From Belliella calami (GTDB lineage: Bacteria > Bacteroidota > Bacteroidia > Cytophagales > Cyclobacteriaceae), in contig NZ_JAKZGS010000005.1 in the NCBI RefSeq assembly GCF_022549695.1, positions 124,001 to 188,000 of the forward strand: DNA of 64,000 nucleotides, in the 5' to 3' direction. Every line of letters starts with the position of its first letter. Within the stretch, counting starts at the first letter, position 1. The notes under the pieces are model-generated. The model saw only the letters and a list, made by a program, of their open reading frames with translations. It made no database searches and was not told the DNA's origin. Shown here one piece after another: positions 1 through 8,659 of this stretch. Position numbers and translations under genes: made by a program.

Positions 1-214
1 TTATTGTTGGAAATGTTTCCCATTGTAAGTCGTACAATTCGGCATAAGCTCCATACATTAATAAAATCATATTTTCAGTCTGGGAGTAATCGGTCTCCTC
101 TGCTATGATTTCATTCTCTAATGGTCGGTTCAAGAGATCTGAGCAAGAGGTAATACTGAATAGGCCAGCTATGATCATTACCAATCCACTTTTTATATAT
201 TTAATATTTTTCAT
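1..214 (-). CDS. SusD/RagB-family lipoprotein, N-terminal part only
   Basis: The first 71 residues of a minus-strand gene that runs off the left edge of the window. It opens with a basic, hydrophobic signal sequence ending in the lipobox-like ITSC around residues 23-26. It continues with the SusD-type sequence SDLLNRPLENEI and a helical region with MLLMYGAYAEL-like character, typical of the first TPR helices of SusD proteins. It begins 15 bp after the stop of the SusC gene at 230-3598, so the two are a SusC/SusD pair. SusD proteins are surface lipoproteins that cap the SusC barrel and bind the ligand, usually a glycan or peptide. The ligand cannot be told from this fragment. Confidence 0.85.
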   Translation of the reverse strand, partial: MKNIKYIKSGLVMIIAGLFSITSCSDLLNRPLENEIIAEETDYSQTENMILLMYGAYAELYDLQWETFPTI

Positions 215-229
215 GATATGTCTCCCTTC

Positions 230-3200
230 TTAAAATTTAACATTTAATCCTACTGTATAAACTGCAGGGATTGGATAAACTTCTCTATCTAAACCATTTG
301 CAACTTCTGGATTGAAACCATTATAATTGAATAATGTCAATGGTCTTTCTGCTGTAAAGGATATTCTTGTTTCAGGCATCTGCAACCCGAAAAGAGGTTT
401 ATCAATTATTGAATATGAAACTCGGACATTTTGGATTCTAAAATATGATCCATCCTCCACGAAGTAAGTACTCATATTTTGGTTCCATCCCCTTCTCAGT
501 CCTGCTGCAGAAGGATAAATGTTTGAAGTCCCTTCACCTCTCCAAAGATTGTCTGCTAAATTCGCATCGATATTGGTATCATTGGTAAAGATCATTTCCC
601 CTCTTTTTCTGTTTAGAATACTAAACCCTGACTGACCCTGAAACAATGCCGAGAAGTCCCAATTCTTATATCTAAAGCCCGCATTAAAGCCATAAGTCAA
701 TTCTGGAAGAAAAGAGCCCAACACTTTTCTGTCTTGATCATCTATTATTCCATCACCATTCAAATCCCTAAACCTAAAATCACCTGGTTGAATGCCATTT
801 TCTGCAATAAATTCCTGGGTGTACCCACTGTTGTTTATTTCATCTTGATTTTGGAATACGCCTTCTACTTCATATCCGAAAAATGATTCAAATGGCTGAC
901 CAATAATCGATCTTTGACGGAACTCAGCAGATCCACCATCCAAATATTGAGGTCCGCCAAGGCTTAAAACTGAGTTTTTCAAAGTAGCCAAGTTACCTGA
1001 GACATAATAGGAGAAGTCTTCTGTCACTTGGTCATTCCATCCTAAAGTAACTTCAAGACCTTTGTTTCGAATTTCTCCAACACTTCTTCTTTCCGTTGCT
1101 CTAAATACCGGAGGAATAATATTCACTGCAAGATTTCTAGTATCTCTAATAAAGTAATCTGCATCCAAGGTTAATCTGTCATTTAAGAATCTTGCATTGA
1201 TCCCGATATTGGTTTCAACTGTGGTCTCCCACCTGTCTATCAAATCAAAAGTAGGGTTGAGCCTTCTTCCAAAAATAAGAGCATTGTTGATTGCTACATT
1301 ATTTACCTCTAAAGTAGGTCTTCCTACAGCTGGGTCAATTGCATCATTCCCCAATTGCCCCCATGAACCTCTAAGCTTCAAGAAATCAATACCTCTGACA
1401 TTGAAAAAACTCTCTGAGGTCAAAACCCATCCTGCACCAAAAGTTGCGAAATTACCCCATTTTTCTTGGAACTTGTTGTTCCCATCTCTTCTTAATGTTG
1501 CATAGAGCAAATATCTATCGTCATAGTTGTATGCAACTCTTCCAAAAAAGGATAGGAAATTATATCTTTCACCTTTATCACCAATCCGGTTTAAGTCAAA
1601 GTTTGTCGAGTTTGACAAATACCAAAACTCTTCTTGGTCTCTTGATGGGTCAGGATTTAAAGCAAGACCACGTGCAAAAATTTCTTCTTGATATTCTGAT
1701 CTAAAGGACTGACCTAGAACAACTGTGAAATCATGCTTCCCAAAACCATCTGTATAGGTAAAGAAATTATCCACAATCTGGTTGTATGCCGCAATATTTT
1801 CCCTTTCCATACTGGATGGATTTTGAGTCACTCCATCGTTGTAAGAAAACCTCATCTTCCTTGCATTTACAATGTCAATATTGTAATTGTAGGCCGTCCT
1901 GAATTTAAATTTGTTTGGAATAATTTCAAAATCTGCGAAGAAATTACCCATTACTTTAGCAACATGATTTCTATCATCAGAATACAGTAAGCTATAGTAT
2001 GGATTTTGGTTATTTCTGTAGGCTAAATTCTGGGCATTGGAAAGGCCAAAAGGTTCTGCGGCAGTGTTCAATTGATCAAATACAGGAAGGATTGGTACAG
2101 CAAAATATGATCTAAACCAAGCACTGTTGTCTCCATTGAATTGTCTGGCTGTGCTAAGGTTTATATTCCCTCCCACCGACAACCAATCTCTTAAATCAGA
2201 ATCTAATTTAACCCTGAAATTCAACCTTTTATATTCATTTCTTGTTTCATTCAACAATCCCTGCTGTTCGAAATAACTACCTCCAATCGAGTATCTGGTT
2301 TTTTCACCACCTCCATTAAAAGTCAATGAATGATTTTGAATAGATGCCGGACTCATGACTTCAGAATACCAATCAGTATTTACATTTGGAAGACTTGGGT
2401 CAATCCTACTTCTTCCATATCGTTGGATTGCATTGTTTACAAAAGCAATATCTGCTGCACTGCCAGTCTCATTAACATACCCAACATATTGTTGTGCATT
2501 AGCCATTTTCAATACATTCTGAGGATTCTGAATCCCAACATAGCCATCATAAATAATTTCGGCTTTTTGATTGTATTTTCCAGACTTGGTTTCGATCAAA
2601 ACTACACCATTGGCTGCTCTCACACCATAAATCGCAGCAGCAGAAGCATCTTTTAAAATATTGATAGTCTCAATATCTCCAGGGTTAAGGAAATCAATAT
2701 TGTCAAAAAACATCCCATCTACCACATAAAGCGGTGCTCCACCTCCTTCGAATGAACCTACACCTCTGACCCGTACTGTTGGTGAAGCACCAGGTGCGCC
2801 ATTGGAAACGATCTGTACACCCGCTACCCTACCTTGCAAAGATTGCATAGCTTGAGCGTTTGGAGTTTTTACAATATCATCTGTCTTTACAGTAGATATG
2901 GAAGACGTCAAATCCCTTTCTTTGATAGTACCGTAACCGATCACGACCACTTCATCCAAAGATTTTTGATCTTCATTCATTTCAACATTGATGACATTCG
3001 AATTTCCAACAACAAAACGTTGCTTTTCGAAACCTACAAATGAAAACACTAAAGCTTGGCCTACTTCTACTTCAATGGAATAATTTCCATCTATATCTGT
3101 AACCGTTCCTTTAGATGTACCTTCGATGACTACTGTCACTCCCGGCAATGGTTCACCTGTGGCATCAACAACATTTCCTGTCACTGAAATCAACTCTTGG

Positions 3201-3598
3201 ATAGGAATTACAGAACTTGAATTTTTTCTGTCCTTTCTGACATCAATACTGTTGTTGACCTGTCTGAAGGAAAGTGAAGTTTGCTTAGCTACTTCTACAA
3301 GAAAAGATTCTACTGTTCCTGTTCTTTTGGATATTGTGATTTCTGTTTCAAGCCGTATATCTTTCTTATCAAAAGAAAAATTATATGGCGTGAGACTTTC
3401 CACTTGGTCGAAAAATTGACCAAGACTTTGACCTCCATTTTTGAGTTCGATACTCACTTTGTCTATGGATTTATATTGTCCATTGGCTGCTGTGGCAAGA
3501 ACAAAATTGAGCGTCAACAATTGAAATGCAAATCCATATATAAAATATTTGGAAAACATATAAATGACATTTGTTAAATTTATTTTCATATTTTTCAA
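230..3598 (-). CDS. SusC/RagA-family TonB-dependent receptor with STN signalling domain
   Basis: 1122-residue outer-membrane importer. After a signal sequence (about residues 1-40) comes an STN (secretin/TonB N-terminal) domain at about 45-125. Next are a carboxypeptidase-regulatory-like domain with VTGNVVDATGEPLPGVTVVIEGT (about 138-215) and a plug with the TonB box-like EVVVIGYGT and the SusC hallmark VVDGMFFDNIDFLNPGDIETINILKDASAAAIYG. The rest is the 22-strand barrel, ending in a C-terminal aromatic/hydrophobic strand (VGLNVKF). In known systems the STN domain contacts a periplasmic anti-sigma factor. The FecR gene (3743-4765) and ECF sigma gene (5387-5989) lie directly upstream in the same direction, so ligand import probably induces this operon. 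Substrate unknown; no glycoside hydrolase is visible nearby. Confidence 0.95.
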   Translation of the reverse strand: MKNMKINLTNVIYMFSKYFIYGFAFQLLTLNFVLATAANGQYKSIDKVSIELKNGGQSLGQFFDQVESLTPYNFSFDKKDIRLETEITISKRTGTVESFLVEVAKQTSLSFRQVNNSIDVRKDRKNSSSVIPIQELISVTGNVVDATGEPLPGVTVVIEGTSKGTVTDIDGNYSIEVEVGQALVFSFVGFEKQRFVVGNSNVINVEMNEDQKSLDEVVVIGYGTIKERDLTSSISTVKTDDIVKTPNAQAMQSLQGRVAGVQIVSNGAPGASPTVRVRGVGSFEGGGAPLYVVDGMFFDNIDFLNPGDIETINILKDASAAAIYGVRAANGVVLIETKSGKYNQKAEIIYDGYVGIQNPQNVLKMANAQQYVGYVNETGSAADIAFVNNAIQRYGRSRIDPSLPNVNTDWYSEVMSPASIQNHSLTFNGGGEKTRYSIGGSYFEQQGLLNETRNEYKRLNFRVKLDSDLRDWLSVGGNINLSTARQFNGDNSAWFRSYFAVPILPVFDQLNTAAEPFGLSNAQNLAYRNNQNPYYSLLYSDDRNHVAKVMGNFFADFEIIPNKFKFRTAYNYNIDIVNARKMRFSYNDGVTQNPSSMERENIAAYNQIVDNFFTYTDGFGKHDFTVVLGQSFRSEYQEEIFARGLALNPDPSRDQEEFWYLSNSTNFDLNRIGDKGERYNFLSFFGRVAYNYDDRYLLYATLRRDGNNKFQEKWGNFATFGAGWVLTSESFFNVRGIDFLKLRGSWGQLGNDAIDPAVGRPTLEVNNVAINNALIFGRRLNPTFDLIDRWETTVETNIGINARFLNDRLTLDADYFIRDTRNLAVNIIPPVFRATERRSVGEIRNKGLEVTLGWNDQVTEDFSYYVSGNLATLKNSVLSLGGPQYLDGGSAEFRQRSIIGQPFESFFGYEVEGVFQNQDEINNSGYTQEFIAENGIQPGDFRFRDLNGDGIIDDQDRKVLGSFLPELTYGFNAGFRYKNWDFSALFQGQSGFSILNRKRGEMIFTNDTNIDANLADNLWRGEGTSNIYPSAAGLRRGWNQNMSTYFVEDGSYFRIQNVRVSYSIIDKPLFGLQMPETRISFTAERPLTLFNYNGFNPEVANGLDREVYPIPAVYTVGLNVKF

Positions 3599-3681
3599 GG
3601 TTTATTGAATTGAATGATTCGATAACTCGGTTTGCTGATAATTCCATTCCCCAATGTTGCTTATCAGCTAAACCTAATCTT

Positions 3682-3709
3682 GGTCAGTAGATACCTGTAT
3701 CTACTGGCC
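3682..3709. promoter_or_regulatory. Strong inverted repeat between fecR and susC
   Basis: Two 13-bp arms (core CAGTAGATAC / GTATCTACTG) are separated by only 2 bp and differ at one wobble position. It sits about 33 bp after the fecR stop and about 84 bp before the susC start. On the minus (transcribed) strand it is followed by GACCAAGATT, not a T-run, so it is not a classical terminator in that direction. It could be an mRNA-processing or stabilising hairpin, a weak attenuator, or an operator. Confidence 0.4.
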
Positions 3710-3742
3710 TCCTTTTTAGTAAAATATTAATTTTTCATAGTC

Positions 3743-4765
3743 TTAAAATTTTATTTCCACTTGTTTATCCTTTATTTTAAAATCAAAATGCTCCACATAG
3801 GACATGCTTTTGAGTACTACTTCTAAGGATTGATTCTGGTATTCTCCAGAAAATTTCCATACTACACCTCTAGAATTGATCAATTTGATATTTACTCCAT
3901 ACCATTCTTCCAATTTTCCTTTTATTTCCTCTAATGAATTATTGTCAAATACTAACCTTCCTTCTTTCCAAGACAATACTGCCGAAGACTCAAAACTTTT
4001 CACCTCATAGATGTTCTCAAACCAATTGATGATGATTTCTTCACTTGGGTATAAAATCATTTTTTCAATCTCTGTTTTCAGGTCATCCACTTCTACTTTT
4101 CCAGTTATGAGCGATATTTTCACATATCCATCCTCTTTGGTGTTGATATTAAAGGAAGTTCCAAGGGCAGTTGTAATGCTACTCTTAGAAATTACTTTGA
4201 AAGGTTTCTCTTCATCTTTGGCCACATCAAAAAATCCCTCTCCAATGAGTTCTACCACCCTAGTAGAATCGGAAAAATTCTCAGGAAAAATCAATTTACT
4301 GTTTGTATTCAACCAAACTCTTGTGCCATCTTGTAACGAAAAACTTAATTTCTCTCCGATACCTGCTTTCTTTTCTATGTATGTGATTTGTTCAGGTTCT
4401 GGAGCAGAAAAGGTCAATAGATATAAAGCCCATGAAACTAATGTGGCTAGTATAAAAATCGAAGCGACTTTAAAAAACTGGTTAAAGTCAATCCATTTTT
4501 GGAAACCACTTTTCTCATTTAACTCAAAGTCATCATTTGTATTCTCTTTTAATATTTGTGCTAGAATTTCTTTTTTAAGCGCTTCACTTGGTATCTTGTT
4601 TGCAAAACTCAACCCTCCTATCAACTCCCTTGCTTGTTTGAAAGCAGGTAATGCTTCTGGATTCGATTCCAACCAATTTTTCCAATAAATCTCCAGCTCT
4701 TCATTAGGTGATCTGACCCACTTAACAAATTCGGGATTCATCAAAAAACTTTCTTTAGTATACAT
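3743..4765 (-). CDS. FecR-family anti-sigma factor
   Basis: 340 residues. The N-terminal cytoplasmic part (1-105) has the FecR-type sigma-binding region. One membrane helix follows (about 108-127, FKVASIFILATLVSWALYLL), then a periplasmic FecR domain (about 140-235) with VWLNTNSKLIFPENFSDSTRVVELIGEGFFDVAKDEEKPF. A C-terminal DUF4974-type domain (about 268-340) carries LEEIKGKLEEWYGVNI. It should sequester the ECF sigma factor encoded upstream and release it when the STN domain of the SusC receptor signals ligand binding. Context (sigma, fecR, STN-susC, susD in one direction) supports this strongly. The 620-bp gap to the sigma gene is unusual, since these two genes are normally close together. 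Confidence 0.93.
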   Translation of the reverse strand: MYTKESFLMNPEFVKWVRSPNEELEIYWKNWLESNPEALPAFKQARELIGGLSFANKIPSEALKKEILAQILKENTNDDFELNEKSGFQKWIDFNQFFKVASIFILATLVSWALYLLTFSAPEPEQITYIEKKAGIGEKLSFSLQDGTRVWLNTNSKLIFPENFSDSTRVVELIGEGFFDVAKDEEKPFKVISKSSITTALGTSFNINTKEDGYVKISLITGKVEVDDLKTEIEKMILYPSEEIIINWFENIYEVKSFESSAVLSWKEGRLVFDNNSLEEIKGKLEEWYGVNIKLINSRGVVWKFSGEYQNQSLEVVLKSMSYVEHFDFKIKDKQVEIKF

Positions 4766-4881
4766 TTATAAATAGGCTTTGAGTTATCTTATAAATAGTA
4801 AAGACAAAAAAGCCAGAAATGACACCTCTATTTTTTAAGAAATTTTAAGATTTTTTTCAAAACTTTAATAAAAGGCAAGAT

Positions 4882-4960
4882 TTCAGGGCTAAGGCCCCTC
4901 TTGGTGTACGGGAATCTCATTTTGCTACGAAGATTGCAGGGCTACGCCTCTTAATTTGGA
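4882..4960. repeat. Intergenic repeat, copy A
   Basis: A 79-bp unit made of two small palindromes (AGGGCTAAGGCCCCT and AGGGCTACGCCTCT) joined by a spacer containing CATTTTGCTACGAAGATTG. The same arrangement recurs at 5201-5277 in the same orientation. Both units lie in the 620-bp gap between fecR and the sigma gene. Confidence 0.75.
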
Positions 4961-5098
4961 AGCTTAAGTTATTGATTTTAAAAATTCTTTGGACTGGCTT
5001 AAACTGAATTAAATATAAAACTTGATCAACATCTTAGAATTAACTTTGAGGTTGAAGCCATAATTTCTTTGTAGGAAAATTAATGTTTTATGATAGCA

Positions 5099-5174
5099 TC
5101 GGGGGCATAGCCCACTTTTCTTCTTAGAAAAATTCGAACCGATTGAAATCCTGAGAGGCATAGCCCTGATTTCT
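5099..5174. repeat. Inverted solo palindromes of the same repeat family
   Basis: Two further GGGGCATAGCCC / GAGGCATAGCCCTGATTT palindromes. They read as inverted versions of the first palindrome of copies A and B (reverse complement AAATCAGGGCTATGCCTC), so they look like partial copies inserted in the opposite orientation. Confidence 0.55.
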
Positions 5175-5200
5175 TAAAAAACCACGATCTGGATTGAGAA

Positions 5201-5277
5201 TTCAGGGCTAAAGCCCCTCGTGGATGAGGATGGCTCCATTTTGCTACGAAGATTGAAGGGCTACGCCCCTATTTGGA
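5201..5277. repeat. Intergenic repeat, copy B
   Basis: A 77-bp direct repeat of copy A: TTCAGGGCTAAAGCCCCTC, a diverged spacer, CATTTTGCTACGAAGATTG, then AGGGCTACGCCCCT and ATTTGGA. Palindromic intergenic units like this resemble REP-type elements. No coding sequence is visible in 4766-5386 apart from these repeats. Confidence 0.75.
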
Positions 5278-5386
5278 TGGAAAGAATTTTTGACGAAATG
5301 AGAAAGGTAGTCCTGCCCATTCTTGTTTTGTTCCTTTCTTTTTGATTTTATTGTGTGATTCTTTAAAAAAACAATGACCAAAAACC

Positions 5387-5989
5387 TCAAAAAGTTTCCC
5401 TCAAAAATGATATAGATTTATAAATCAAATTCCTTACAGACTTGATGTTATCCAAATTCATGATTTCTTGAATTTCTTTGTAACTCAACTCTTCATAAAA
5501 ATAATAATATATCACTTCTTTTTTTCTTGGACTTAGATGCCGGATTGCATGATTCAATTTCTTTGTTCTTTCCTCATCCATTTGTCTATCAATCAACAAT
5601 TGTTCGGGAGAGAAGTTGAAATCAAAAAAATAATTGGCATCAATTGACTCCAAGTTTGAATACCATTTACCTTCTTCTTTGATCAGTTTCCTTTTTAAAC
5701 TTTTGAATAGGTAAAATTTAATTGAATTTGTCTGGCCTAATTTGGCTCTATTTTTTCTCAGTTCAATAAAAAGATCTTGGATGGCATCTTTAACTAAGTC
5801 TTCCGAATTTGAGATTTTCCAGCCATAAGCATAGAGCTTATCAAAAAAGTTTTGATAAATCGTAATAAAAGCTGATTCACTCCCCGATCTAAAGGAATCC
5901 CAAATTTCAGTATCTGAAGTGTTATTTTTGGGTTTTGAATCTAAATTACTTTTAAAATGATCAATATAGGGTTTATTGGTATTTACCAT
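5387..5989 (-). CDS. ECF-family RNA polymerase sigma factor
   Basis: 200 residues. Sigma region 2 lies at about 28-97, with SESAFITIYQNFFDKLYAYGWKI and KDAIQDLFIELRKNR (the helix with the conserved D/Q-D-LF-E pattern). Region 4 lies at about 143-198, with LSPRKKEVIYYYFYEELSYKEI followed by the helix-turn-helix that recognises the -35 element. It is the transcription activator of the receptor operon downstream and is controlled by the FecR protein. A -7-type box TAAATTTG lies on the minus strand at 6007-6014, about 18 bp before the start codon. It fits a Bacteroidota housekeeping promoter, but no clear -33 TTTG accompanies it. Confidence 0.93.
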   Translation of the reverse strand: MVNTNKPYIDHFKSNLDSKPKNNTSDTEIWDSFRSGSESAFITIYQNFFDKLYAYGWKISNSEDLVKDAIQDLFIELRKNRAKLGQTNSIKFYLFKSLKRKLIKEEGKWYSNLESIDANYFFDFNFSPEQLLIDRQMDEERTKKLNHAIRHLSPRKKEVIYYYFYEELSYKEIQEIMNLDNIKSVRNLIYKSISFLRETF

Positions 5990-6175
5990 AATCTTTAAGA
6001 TTATAACAAATTTAAATTATCACGAAATCTAGTAATTTAAATTCGAAAAAAAAGATGCATGTTCATTAAATATAAATTATCATTATTTTATCCTTCTTAA
6101 ATTTATAAACAATAGGATCAATTATAGAACATTTGAAATGTGCATATTAACTTTGACTATATCCAAACAAAACTT

Positions 6176-7507
6176 ATGAAATTCTCTTTTCCACATCCCA
6201 TGATTATCATGCTTTCCTTTGTGCTTTTGGCGACAGTATGCACTTACATGATTCCTTCTGGAGAATATGATCGGGTCATGGATGAGGATACTGGCCGAGA
6301 AGTAGTTGTTCAGGGAAGTTATAAAACTATAGAAAACAGTCCTGTCAGTATTGGAAAAATGTTTTTGAGCGTACCCGAAGGGATTATTGAAGGTGCAGAG
6401 ATAGTGGTTTTGATTATCATTGTTGGTGGTGCTTTTTATGTAGTTGATAAGACAGGAGCTTTTCAAACTGGACTTGAGTCTTTGATTTACAAGTTCAAAA
6501 ACGCCAAATCATACCTCTTAACCATTATAGCAGTTCTCTTTGCTACAGCTGGAGCGCTGAATGGGTTACAAGAGGAGATTATTGCCATGGTTCCAATTCT
6601 AATGATCCTTTCCCAAAGAATTGGCTATAAGAAAGTTGCTGGAATAGCGATCAGTTTGGGATCAGCATTGATCGGTGGTGCATTTGGACCGACGAACCCA
6701 TTCTCAGTGCTTATTGCTCAAAAAATTGCCGAAGTCCCATTATTCTCGGCAGGAATATACCGAATGATCTTTTTGACAATCGCTTTGGTGTTTTGGGTAG
6801 TCTACGTGATCAAAACGGGAAAAGACTCTACGCTTGAAGCTGGTTCAAATGCTGAGAAACCAGCCAACATTTCTTCATCCCATAGCTTTATATTGATTTT
6901 GGTAGCAATCACATTTATTGTAATGATTTATGGATTGACCAATTGGGGATGGGATTATAACGAAATGTCAGCCATTTTCTTTGCCATGGGATTATTAGCT
7001 GGATTTATTGGAAAGCTTGGAATCAATGGAACTGCAAAAGCATATTCAGAAGGATTTGCTGAGCTTATCTTTGCTGGGATCATCGTAGGATTGGCAAGAA
7101 GTATCTACCTACTTCTTCAAGAGGGTCAGATTATTGACACCATAATTTACGCACTTTTCACTCCGATAGAAACTTTGCCACTTGGACTATCTGCATTTGG
7201 GATGATGTTGGCACAAGCGATTTTACATATCCCTGTACCGAGTACTTCAGGACAGGCTGTTTTGACTATGCCACTGCTCACACCAATCGCTGACTTGATT
7301 GGAATGTCACGACAAGTGGTTGTGTTAGCTTATCAGTATGGAGCTGGGATCATGGATCTAGTGACGCCAAGTAATGGGGGACTCATGGCTATCCTAGCTG
7401 CAGCAGGGGTTTCCTACAAAGAATGGATTCAATATGCATGGAAACCTATTTTAATAATTTTTGCCATAGCATCCATTTCAGTGGTTTTGGGAATTTATGT
7501 GTTTTAA
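6176..7507 (+). CDS. YfcC-family integral membrane transporter
   Basis: 443 residues with about 11-12 hydrophobic helices. It matches the YfcC/COG1288 group of the ion-transporter superfamily. Signs are the N-terminal FPHPMIIMLSFVLLATVCTYMIPSGEYDR, a helix pair around GGAFYVVDKTGAFQTGLESL, the re-entrant-type loop GGAFGPTNPFSVLIAQKIAEVPLFSAG and the matching C-terminal loop HIPVPSTSGQAVLTMPLLTPIADLIG. These two symmetric loops are typical of carriers that move organic anions or amino acids. Substrate not determinable. An upstream in-frame GTG (6140) exists, but the ATG at 6176 gives the usual N-terminus of the family. Confidence 0.85.
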   Translation: MKFSFPHPMIIMLSFVLLATVCTYMIPSGEYDRVMDEDTGREVVVQGSYKTIENSPVSIGKMFLSVPEGIIEGAEIVVLIIIVGGAFYVVDKTGAFQTGLESLIYKFKNAKSYLLTIIAVLFATAGALNGLQEEIIAMVPILMILSQRIGYKKVAGIAISLGSALIGGAFGPTNPFSVLIAQKIAEVPLFSAGIYRMIFLTIALVFWVVYVIKTGKDSTLEAGSNAEKPANISSSHSFILILVAITFIVMIYGLTNWGWDYNEMSAIFFAMGLLAGFIGKLGINGTAKAYSEGFAELIFAGIIVGLARSIYLLLQEGQIIDTIIYALFTPIETLPLGLSAFGMMLAQAILHIPVPSTSGQAVLTMPLLTPIADLIGMSRQVVVLAYQYGAGIMDLVTPSNGGLMAILAAAGVSYKEWIQYAWKPILIIFAIASISVVLGIYVF

Positions 7508-7627
7508 AAACCCAACTAATAGCGTCGTAACTACTTAATAATTAGCATTTAATACCAATATTATTCTGTATTTCATTAACTTTAAGCTATTGAAATTATA
7601 TTTTCTACAACCAATCGCTTAATACCC

Positions 7628-8659
7628 ATGAAACAAGTTACAATTCTCTCCATAGATGGTGGTGGAATAAGAGGGATTATTCCTGGTACCATCTTACAAT
7701 TGATCGAAGAAAAAATTCAAGAAAAAACACAAAACCCTCAGACAAGGCTTGTAGATTTTATTGATTTTGTGGCTGGCACCAGTACTGGAGGTATCTTAGG
7801 ATGTGCCATGCTTGTGCCTGATCCAATAGATCCAACACGCCCAAGGTACAAAATGGAGGAAGTGGTAAATCTATACCATGAAAATGGTGCTTCAATTTTC
7901 AGCAAAAGTCTTGGACACAAATTAAAATCAGTTTTTGGTTTGAGAGATGAAAAGTATCCAAATACAAATTTAAAAAATGCACTTCAAAAATACTTTGGTA
8001 GTGTTTATTTAAGTGAATTGCTGAAACCAAGTTTATTTACTGCATACGATATTGAGAGTAGAAAGGCGAAATTTTTTAAACATGGCTACGCTTGCAACGA
8101 TGAGACATATGATTTTTATGTGAAAGACGTAGCTTTGGCTACTGCCTCTGCTCCGACTTATTTTGAAGTTGCATTGGTACAATCAAGGTTTGGTTCCAAA
8201 TACCCCTTAATAGATGGTGGAGTATTTGCCAATAACCCTGCTATGTGTGCTTATGCAGAAGCACGAAAATGTACTTTTGGAAACATCTCCAATCCTACTT
8301 CCAAAGATATGCTGCTCCTATCTTTGGGTACTGGTAACGTCAAAGAAGAAATTTCTTACAATAAAGCCAAAAATTATGGCCTGGCACAATGGATCAAACC
8401 TCTCATAGATATAATGATGTCAGGCAATTCCGAGACAGTTTCCCATCAACTAGAATGGTTGTTTGATGCGGGAAACAATAGAGATGGCTTCATTCGGATA
8501 GAGCCAGAATTGCACCAAGCAAAACCTACAATGGATGATGCAAGCAAAAGTAACATGAACGCCTTAAGAGACGCTGCAATAAAATATGTCAAGGATAATC
8601 CCGAAAAAATCAATAACCTTGTAGATAAACTAATTGCAAATCAAACCTATGAAGATTAA
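7628..8659 (+). CDS. Patatin-like phospholipase
   Basis: 343 residues, a Ser-Asp dyad acyl hydrolase expected to cleave acyl chains from phospholipids or other lipids. The oxyanion-hole motif DGGGIRG is at residues 10-16, the nucleophile elbow GTSTG at about 50-54, and the catalytic Asp sits in DGGVFANNP near residue 196. No signal peptide, so cytoplasmic. The layout resembles the CapV-type patatins used as CBASS effectors, but no nucleotide cyclase or ubiquitin-like modification genes are nearby, so an immune role is not supported. The downstream reductase overlaps its 3' end, which suggests one transcript. Confidence 0.92.
   Translation: MKQVTILSIDGGGIRGIIPGTILQLIEEKIQEKTQNPQTRLVDFIDFVAGTSTGGILGCAMLVPDPIDPTRPRYKMEEVVNLYHENGASIFSKSLGHKLKSVFGLRDEKYPNTNLKNALQKYFGSVYLSELLKPSLFTAYDIESRKAKFFKHGYACNDETYDFYVKDVALATASAPTYFEVALVQSRFGSKYPLIDGGVFANNPAMCAYAEARKCTFGNISNPTSKDMLLLSLGTGNVKEEISYNKAKNYGLAQWIKPLIDIMMSGNSETVSHQLEWLFDAGNNRDGFIRIEPELHQAKPTMDDASKSNMNALRDAAIKYVKDNPEKINNLVDKLIANQTYED

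Noticed and set aside
4011-4688. 225-codon ORF on the plus strand
   Set aside because: It is antisense to the well-supported fecR gene and its translation has no recognisable domain.
6122-6466. 114-codon minus-strand ORF
   Set aside because: It overlaps the YfcC transporter gene and has no recognisable protein features.
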